In this document: positions 34,998 to 39,875 of the stretch, in pieces
Layout of the letters: the number at the start of each line of letters is the position of its first letter
Position numbering within the stretch: the first letter of the stretch is position 1
Assembly (NCBI GenBank): GCA_009783245.1
Contig: WRHL01000007.1
Span: forward strand, 1 to 39,875
DNA length: 39,875 nt
Reading direction: 5' to 3'
Source of the DNA: Coriobacteriia bacterium
GTDB lineage: Bacteria > Actinomycetota > Coriobacteriia > Coriobacteriales > UBA8131
Position numbers and translations under genes: made by a program
Notes under the pieces: model-generated
Told to the model about the DNA's origin: nothing
The model's database searches: none
The model's input: only the letters and a program-made list of their open reading frames with translations

Positions 34998-36071
34998 TCA
35001 GTTTGGCGAGAAGAAGCGGCCCATCAGGGGCGGCTCATCATCAAGGTGATGTCCGTGATAGGGGCAATTCGGATCATCGCATTCCTCATCGTCATACTCA
35101 TAGTCGTCGTAGCCACCGTTGCTCGCACGCTCATAGACGTCCATGGCCTGCTGGGCGAGCTCCCAGTTGAGGCCATGCTTGGTGCTGCGTTCCTCGTCGC
35201 AGTAGATGAGGGCCAGCGCGTGGATGCCCTTCTTTGCGCCGCCAACAAGCACGAGCAGGTCATAGAGCTGGTGCGCTGTCTCCAGGCCGGGCAGTGCAAG
35301 GCCGAACTCATCTGCCGTATCAAGGGCTGTGGTCAGGTCGGCGAAGAAATGCTGGAGCTCGATGCCGTAGTAGAAGTCCTCGTCGATGATCTTTTTACCA
35401 AAGGCCTGCGCTACAAAAGCCGCCGCGGGGTTGGTCTCCAACGCCCTGAGTATCTGGTCTTGCGGGATACCAGCAGCCATGGCGAACATGATCGCCTCGA
35501 CAACACCCATCAAGGCGCCAGCCAGGGCGATCTGCGAGGCGAGCTTAAGGGTTGAGCCATTGCCGGGCAAGCCGACTTCTACTACCTCTGGGGTCAGGGC
35601 CACAAGCAGGGGCAATGCCTGTTTGAGGCCGTCTGGCTCACCAGCAGCCAAAAGCCTGAAATCGCCTGTCTCAAGCATGGTGGCTGGGCCTTCGATGGAG
35701 GCCTCCACGTAGCTGTGGTCATGAACGGCCGCAAGGGCATGCAGCTCTTTGGCCAGACGGGGGTTCGAAGCGCTCAGGTCGATGAACAGGCTCTCTGGCG
35801 CTGCGTGCTCCAGAATGCCCTTGTTCCCCAGGTAGACATCCTCAAGCTCCTGTGGTGTATTGAGGAGCGTGATGACAACGCCGGCGCCCTTCAGGGCTGC
35901 AGCCAGTGATTTGGCAACGACGGCTTCAGCGGGAAGACCCGCGCCCGCCTTCTGGTCCCCCGGATTCTCTTTTCTGATGAACACGGATACCTCGTTGCCG
36001 GCGGCGATGAGCCTTCTGGCAAGCGTGGGCCCCAAGGCGCCCCAGGCGCTTTGATAGATCAGTGCAATCAT
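34998..36071 (-). CDS. Atypical beta-hydroxyacid dehydrogenase family protein
   Basis: 357 residues. The fold is that of the 3-hydroxyisobutyrate/6-phosphogluconate dehydrogenase family: FIDLSASNPRLAKEL, YVEASIEGPATMLETGDFRLLAAGE, GNGSTLKLASQIALAG with the catalytic-type Lys, and PNAAA-like helices. The N-terminal nucleotide loop is unusual: relatives read IGLGxMG, while here it is YQSAWGALG (6-14), so the first two glycines are missing. The last 35 residues are an acidic, His/Cys-containing tail (YDDYEYDDEECDDPNCPYHGHH), which looks metal-binding. It may bind the cofactor differently or be regulatory. The ATG at 36071 has a weak ribosome site. Confidence 0.72.
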   Translation of the reverse strand: MIALIYQSAWGALGPTLARRLIAAGNEVSVFIRKENPGDQKAGAGLPAEAVVAKSLAAALKGAGVVITLLNTPQELEDVYLGNKGILEHAAPESLFIDLSASNPRLAKELHALAAVHDHSYVEASIEGPATMLETGDFRLLAAGEPDGLKQALPLLVALTPEVVEVGLPGNGSTLKLASQIALAGALMGVVEAIMFAMAAGIPQDQILRALETNPAAAFVAQAFGKKIIDEDFYYGIELQHFFADLTTALDTADEFGLALPGLETAHQLYDLLVLVGGAKKGIHALALIYCDEERSTKHGLNWELAQQAMDVYERASNGGYDDYEYDDEECDDPNCPYHGHHLDDEPPLMGRFFSPN

Positions 36072-36223
36072 GTTGTTCCGATAACCTCTTCTCGATCCAT
36101 GCTCGAACCATCCCTGCTGAGTCGCCTGGATGAAGTCCTGGTGATGCGTTCAGGGCTATCCCGTTTACTGCGATTCAAGCAGTTCCCTGGATTCTTCTGG
36201 TTAAAGTGTAGCGTACTCAGGCC

Positions 36224-36304
36224 TTTGGTGCCCTTGACACTGTTGATACCGTTGAGAACGTTGGGTCTGTTGAGGCTTTTCACGCTGTTGGCGCTGTTGG
36301 GAGG
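36224..36304. repeat. 9-bp-period minisatellite at the end of the nicotinamidase gene
   Basis: GTTG recurs exactly every 9 nt at 36242, 36251, 36260, 36269, 36287 and 36296, with degenerate units at 36224, 36233 and 36278. The array spans the stop codon of the nicotinamidase gene and encodes its C-terminal PTAPTA. The rest is non-coding. The gap from 36072 to 36279 shows nothing else. Confidence 0.75.
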
Positions 36305-36912
36305 ACCTCACATCCGGCTGCCGCCATCTCTGCAAACGCCCGCGCGCCGTCGCCTGGTTGCAGCTCGACCGCCCGGCAGGCTGGGGCATACACATGGGTT
36401 GTGAACCCCTCCTCTACCGCATCCAGCGCCGTGGCCTTCACGCAGTAGTCGGTGGCCAGGCCGCAGATCCAGACCTCGCTGACGTATTGCTCGCGCAGAT
36501 AGTCGGCCAGCCCGGTGGCGTGTGCGTGACCGTTGTCATAGAAACCGGAGTAGGAGTCGACTGTGTTATCCGTTCCCTTTTTGAAGGTTCTCACGATAAG
36601 ATCGGCACGCAACCCAGGGTGGAAGACCGCCCCGTCGGTGCCGTCCACGCAGTGATCCGGCCAGAGCACCTGTGGCAGGCCGCTTAAATCGATGACCTCT
36701 CCAGGCAGAGCCCCCTCATGCTGGGAGGCAAAGGAGCCGTGGTCGGCCGGATGGGCGTCCTGGGTCGCGACCACCAGGTCGCCTTGGGCCGTGAACTCTA
36801 CCGCAAGCACGTTTGCCGGCGCGACCACCTCGTCACCGCCGCTGACGGCCAGGGCGCCGCCCGGGCAGAAATCATTCTGTATGTCTACCAGTATCAACGC
36901 TTTCTTGGACAT
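36280..36912 (-). CDS. pncA: Nicotinamidase (PncA)
   Basis: 210-residue isochorismatase-fold hydrolase converting nicotinamide to nicotinate for NAD salvage. The catalytic set is visible: Asp10 (VDIQNDF), Lys111-112 (TFKKGTD) and Cys157 (LATDYCV). Metal ligands are Asp52 and His54 (QDAHPADH), with His87 (WPDHCVDG) nearby. ATG 36912 has GGGAG five bases upstream; the open frame running to 36993 passes through a family 2 repeat and is excluded. The C-terminal PTAPTA comes from the 9-bp minisatellite, so the original stop may have been elsewhere. Confidence 0.92.
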   Translation of the reverse strand: MSKKALILVDIQNDFCPGGALAVSGGDEVVAPANVLAVEFTAQGDLVVATQDAHPADHGSFASQHEGALPGEVIDLSGLPQVLWPDHCVDGTDGAVFHPGLRADLIVRTFKKGTDNTVDSYSGFYDNGHAHATGLADYLREQYVSEVWICGLATDYCVKATALDAVEEGFTTHVYAPACRAVELQPGDGARAFAEMAAAGCEVLPTAPTA

Positions 36913-36948
36913 ATCAACTCCCGTCATAGCGCAGCTCGCGCTATCTCC

Positions 36949-36989
36949 CGTCATTGCGAGCGCCTGTTTGCAGGCGCTTGGCAATCTAT
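36949..36989. repeat. Dispersed repeat, family 2, copy C
   Basis: CGTCATTGCGAG, a GCGCCTG/CAGGCGC stem and TTGGCAATCTATG. A degenerate fragment (CCGTCATAGCGCAGCTCGCG) lies just to its left at 36921. Located between leuA and pncA. Confidence 0.75.
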
Positions 36990-37049
36990 GCAACAGACGT
37001 CCATTGTTGGTAGATTATCACAGCGCATAGCATTCCAATCTCCAGCGCT

Positions 37050-38567
37050 TCATTTCACCCGCAGCATCCGGTTGAGAGCGTTGAGGTAGGCCTTGGTGCT
37101 GGAGACAATGATGTCTCCGTCTGCACCGCGGCCAGAGAACACCGTGCCAGCAGCGTCCTCAACCCGCACCGTCACCTCGCCCAAGGCGTCGATGCCGCGC
37201 GTGATAGCCTGCACCACAAACTCCTTGAGGTCGTTGTCTACCTGCACGATCTCACTGACCGCCTTGTAGGACGCATCGATGGGGCCGGTGCCTGTTGCGT
37301 TGGCCAGGTGCTCTACGCCCTGTGCGTCCACCAGCACCACCGTGGCCGTGGCCACCAGCGGCACGCCGCAGCTCACCTGCAGCGTCTTGAGCGTCCACAG
37401 CGCGTCGATGTTGCGGTCATACTCAGCCATGAGCGCCTCGAGGTCCTCGTCATAGACCTCCTTCTTGCGGTCTGCAATCGCCAAAAAGCGCCCGTACACC
37501 TTCTCAAAGGTCTCCGCGTCCAGGGGGAATCCCAGCTGCTCCAGGCGGTTCTTCAGCGCCGCGTGCCCACTGCGCGCTGTGAGCACCATGCCAGAGCCGT
37601 CCGCACCCACACTGGCGGGGTCGATGATCTCATAGGTCGCACGGCTCTTCATTACGCCGTCCTGATGGATGCCACTGGAATGCGCAAAGGCGTTGGCGCC
37701 CACAATGGCCTTGTTGGGTTGCACCTTGATGCCCGTGATGGAGGAGACCAGATGCGATGCGCGGGTGAACTCGCGCGCGTCTATGGTGGTGTGTGCGTCC
37801 AACGCTTCGCCGTGCAGCCGCAGCGCCATGACCACTTCCTCCATGGCGGTGTTGCCGGCGCGCTCGCCCAGGCCGTTTAAGGTGCACTCCACCTGCGTGG
37901 CGCCGTTCTTGATGCCCGCAAGCGTCAGCGCTGTTGCCAGGCCCAGGTCATTGTGGCAGTGCACCGCCACCATGACATCCTCAATGCCGCGTACCCGCTC
38001 CCGCAGCGTTTTGATGCGCCACCCAAAGTCCTCGGGCAGCGAATAGCCCGTGGTCTCAGGGATGTTGACTATATTCGCGCCCGCTGCGATGACGGCCTCT
38101 AAGATCCTGACGAGGAAATCGAGGTCTGCGCGACCGGCATCCTCCGCGTAGAACTGCACGTCACCTACGTAGCTGCGTGCGCATTTCACCGCCGCGACGG
38201 CCGCATCGATGGCGGCCTGCTCACTGAGCTGCAGCTTGTCGCGCAGGTGCGAGGGGCTCACGCCCAGCCCGGTATGGATGCGCGGAGCCGCGGCTTTTGC
38301 CAGAGCCTCGGCCGCAACCTCTATGTCGCGGGGGACAGCGCGCGTCAACGCGCAGACCACCGCGGCGTCGCCCACCTCCTGGCAGACGCGCTGCACGCTT
38401 TGGAAGTCCCCGGGGCTTGAGATGGGGAAGCCGGCCTCTATGACATCCACGCCAAGACGGAGCAGCTGCCGTGCGAGAACGACCTTCTCGTCAGCATTCA
38501 TACTGGCGCCGGGGCTCTGCTCGCCGTCACGCAGCGTGGTGTCGAAAATGTGTATCTTGCGGGTCAT
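37050..38567 (-). CDS. leuA: 2-isopropylmalate synthase
   Basis: First committed enzyme of leucine synthesis, 505 residues, condensing acetyl-CoA with 2-oxoisovalerate. The HMGL-like barrel has IFDTTLRDGEQSPGASM, VEAGFP-like DVIEAGFPISSPGDF, VHCHNDLGLATA (metal HxH), CTLNGLGERAGNTAMEEVVMAL and SGIHQDGVMK. The C-terminal LeuA allosteric domain (from about 400, SCGVPLVATATVVLVDAQG, then GTGPIDASYKAV) is complete, so leucine feedback is expected. ATG 38567 has AGGA six bases upstream; the GTG start at 38585 is less likely. It is isolated from other leu genes. No T-box or Leu attenuator was recognised upstream. Confidence 0.95.
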   Translation of the reverse strand: MTRKIHIFDTTLRDGEQSPGASMNADEKVVLARQLLRLGVDVIEAGFPISSPGDFQSVQRVCQEVGDAAVVCALTRAVPRDIEVAAEALAKAAAPRIHTGLGVSPSHLRDKLQLSEQAAIDAAVAAVKCARSYVGDVQFYAEDAGRADLDFLVRILEAVIAAGANIVNIPETTGYSLPEDFGWRIKTLRERVRGIEDVMVAVHCHNDLGLATALTLAGIKNGATQVECTLNGLGERAGNTAMEEVVMALRLHGEALDAHTTIDAREFTRASHLVSSITGIKVQPNKAIVGANAFAHSSGIHQDGVMKSRATYEIIDPASVGADGSGMVLTARSGHAALKNRLEQLGFPLDAETFEKVYGRFLAIADRKKEVYDEDLEALMAEYDRNIDALWTLKTLQVSCGVPLVATATVVLVDAQGVEHLANATGTGPIDASYKAVSEIVQVDNDLKEFVVQAITRGIDALGEVTVRVEDAAGTVFSGRGADGDIIVSSTKAYLNALNRMLRVK

Positions 38568-38692
38568 GTGCGTCCTGCCTGTCACCCTTTCATGCGGTGC
38601 TATTCTATCACCACTTCTCTACCCTCTTCTCATGCGTGAGACAGGAGGACGATCCTCATTGTCACCACATATGGTAATCTGGTTGCTACAAA

Positions 38693-38872
38693 CTCTGGTT
38701 GTGCGTGAGCGCCGTTGCTTGGGGCTTTCCCCGGGCATCGCGGGAAGCGGATGGGAATTCCGCGCTATCCCAGTAGCCGTGAAGCTGACAAACGGGCGAA
38801 GACCCACTGCGCAGGCATTGCGTGGGAAGGGGCCCTAGTAGAAAGAAGCCAAGCCGGCAGACCTGACCAGAG
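38693..38872 (+). ncRNA. Cobalamin riboswitch
   Basis: The closing stem P1 pairs CTCTGGT (38693-38699) with ACCAGAG (38866-38872). Inside are the conserved pieces of the AdoCbl family: GGGAATTCCG, the GACCCACTG block, GTGGGAAGG, and the B12 box AAGCCAAGCCGGCAGACCTG, a variant of AGCCAGGAGACCTGCC. The next gene downstream encodes a BtuF-like cobalamin/siderophore binding lipoprotein, which fits B12 repression. A GGGAAGC/GCTTCCC hairpin (38881-38897) follows as a candidate expression platform, without a U-run. Confidence 0.85.
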
Positions 38873-39170
38873 GTTGGCACGGGAAGCCCTGCTTCCCTGG
38901 GACTCTCCTGGAGTAGAGAGCGGGTGCGGCTATGGCGCTTTGCGCATGTCATTCCCCCATACAAACTCAACTCCTCTAGAGACTCAGAACGAGAACTGCA
39001 GGGCTATTTGCTGTGACAGATGTCTGGCAATGCATGCGCTAGCGTAGATTGCCACGCCGCGCTGCGCACGGCTCGCAATGACGGGAGTTTTATGGATGTG
39101 ACAAACGCTCCGTCCCTTTTGTCACGTCTGCGGCTCGCAATGACGGGAGTTTGTGAGAAAGGGAGTTATG
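38873..39170 (+). other. Leader between riboswitch and btuF
   Basis: About 300 nt with no gene. It contains the 7-bp hairpin after the riboswitch (38881-38897), a CTCTC/GAGAG hairpin near 38904-38920, and a nest of dispersed repeats (39046-39152). The repeats apparently inserted into this leader and lengthen it. Confidence 0.7.
39046..39152. repeat. Nested family 2 copies with a family 1 remnant
   Basis: Copy D (39046-39085) reads AGATTGCCACG to GCTCGCAATGACGGG. The 22-nt end beginning CGGCTCGCAATGACGGG occurs twice (39069-39090 and 39131-39152). Between them a short hairpin, GTGACAAA (39098-39105) with TTTGTCAC (39118-39125) and CGTCCC in its loop, is a family 1 remnant. Confidence 0.75.
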
Positions 39171-39875
39171 ATGATGCGTAAGACTTTATCGATTCTGCTG
39201 AGCGCCGTGCTGGCACTGGCGTTGTTGCCACTGCTTGCTGGCTGTGGTGGCCAGAACGGCGCTGGTGGCACCGGCGGTTCATCTGGTGCGACTGGTGCAG
39301 CGGGCGCGACGGGCGCTATCTCGGTCACCGACTTGACCGGCAGGGTTGTCACGCTGGACAAACCGGCAGAGAAGGTTGTCGCGCTTACAGCCTCTACCTG
39401 TGAGATTGTCTACGCGTTGGGCGCCGGCGATGCCGTAGTGGGTCGTGGCGAGTACTGCGACTGGCCGGCACAGGCGCTGGAGAAACCCGTTGTCTCATCC
39501 GGCATGGAAACCAACGTTGAGCAGATCATCGCCCTGCAGCCGGACCTGGTGCTCATGGCTACCATGAACCAGTCGCTCGACCAGGTGAAACAGCTGGAGG
39601 ATGCCGGCATTGCCGTCTATGGCACTGACGCGCAGGACATAGCCGGCACCTATGAGTCCATCCTGCAGATAGGGCAGCTCATAGGTAAGGACGCCCAGGC
39701 ACAGGCTCTGGTGGATGACATGAAGGCCACCTTTGACCGGCTTTCTGCCGATAAGAAAAGCGGGACCATCTACTTTGAGGTCTCACCCCTGGAATACGGG
39801 CTTTGGACCGCGGGGAGCAACACCTTCATGAACGAGATAGCACAACTCCTGGGACTGGAGAACATCTTTGCCGAC
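39171..39875 (+). CDS. btuF: BtuF-like cobalamin/iron-siderophore binding lipoprotein (partial)
   Basis: 235 codons are visible; the gene runs off the window. The N-terminus is a lipoprotein signal with lipobox LAGC (Cys25) and a Gly/Ala/Thr-rich linker. The rest is a class III (helical-backbone) periplasmic binding protein: VTDLTGRVVTLDKPAEKVVALTASTCEIVYALGAGDAVVGRGEYCDWP, ALQPDLVLMATMNQ, and WTAGSNTFMNEIAQLLGLENI. These proteins carry vitamin B12, heme or siderophores to an ABC importer. The upstream cobalamin riboswitch points to B12. Of three consecutive ATGs (39168, 39171, 39174), 39171 is the middle one, with GGGAG five bases upstream; 39174 is possible. Confidence 0.85.
   Translation, partial: MMRKTLSILLSAVLALALLPLLAGCGGQNGAGGTGGSSGATGAAGATGAISVTDLTGRVVTLDKPAEKVVALTASTCEIVYALGAGDAVVGRGEYCDWPAQALEKPVVSSGMETNVEQIIALQPDLVLMATMNQSLDQVKQLEDAGIAVYGTDAQDIAGTYESILQIGQLIGKDAQAQALVDDMKATFDRLSADKKSGTIYFEVSPLEYGLWTAGSNTFMNEIAQLLGLENIFAD

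Noticed and set aside
36068-36283. Leftward 71-codon frame with Asn-rich triplets
   Set aside because: Its repetitive residues are a by-product of the 9-bp minisatellite; there is no ribosome site and no homologue pattern.
36913-36993. N-terminal extension of nicotinamidase
   Set aside because: It passes through a family 2 repeat and precedes a well-supported start at 36912.
38870-38897. T-box-like segment GGTTGGCACGGG
   Set aside because: It resembles the T-box antiterminator only superficially; the upstream sequence fits a cobalamin aptamer, not a T-box specifier arm, and the downstream gene is a B12-type binding protein.
38715-39047. Rightward open frame of 110 codons
   Set aside because: It lies across the cobalamin riboswitch and its leader; composition and context explain it as structured RNA, with no ribosome site or known domain.

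Overview
The window is about 58% G+C (by eye) and reads as a chromosome segment of an anaerobic actinobacterium, most likely of class Coriobacteriia. The reasons are Tat-exported NlpC/P60 proteins with a PcsB-like coiled coil, a Nif3 / C4-zinc-ribbon / RNase HI neighbourhood typical of Actinomycetota, an OFA-type MFS carrier, a TIGR04076-type protein and a polyferredoxin. The taxonomy is inference; there is no rRNA gene. I see no phage, integrase, transposase or CRISPR array. Most genes are core metabolism and transport, separated by short dispersed palindromic repeats.

Layout. 1-6000: a leftward dipeptide/oligopeptide ABC operon (substrate-binding lipoprotein, DppB, DppC, DppD, DppF), with a 7-bp inverted repeat around its probable -10 box. 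6100-8010: a half-length PurL-like protein with unusual cysteines, tRNA-Pro(CGG) and a VanZ-family membrane protein. 8170-12620: two tandem Tat-exported NlpC/P60 hydrolases and an AsnB whose glutaminase site has lost Cys2 and two neighbouring key residues. 12750-17260: a leftward run of a cytosolic peptidoglycan-binding-domain protein, a polyprenyl synthetase, enolase and MazG. 17620-22860, rightward: a multi-cluster 4Fe-4S protein, a membrane GGDEF diguanylate cyclase, class II aldolase, and a YhbD-like MerR regulator overlapping a bactofilin. 23010-29505: a TIGR04076-like protein, a DHA2 efflux carrier with a 2-hydroxyacid dehydrogenase, a small zinc-ribbon/Pro-Gly-rich protein, and citrate synthase next to an OFA-type carrier. 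29508-32417, leftward: CoaBC, an RNase HI-QueD fusion and a C4 zinc-ribbon coiled-coil protein, divergent from Nif3. 33381-38567, leftward: a YgjP-like metalloprotease overlapping a NYN-LOTUS RNase, an atypical beta-hydroxyacid dehydrogenase relative, nicotinamidase and LeuA. 38693-39875, rightward: a cobalamin riboswitch and a truncated BtuF-like lipoprotein.

Two dispersed repeat families fill the gaps. Family 1 is a long hairpin with core GGGGACGGTTC/GGGGACGGTCC, at 1, 12644, 17369, 21403 and in part 39098. Family 2 carries CGTCATTGCGAG and TGGCAATCT ends, at 8071, 16250, 36949, 39046 and 39131. A family 1 remnant is nested between two family 2 copies, separating the cobalamin riboswitch from its gene.

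The points most worth a second look are the RNase HI-QueD fusion with an internal ribosome binding site, the AsnB with an apparently dead glutaminase domain, the half-PurL protein, the YhbD-bactofilin pair with twin operators on its promoter, and the riboswitch leader invaded by repeats. I did not find a clearly new multi-gene defence or biosynthetic system.
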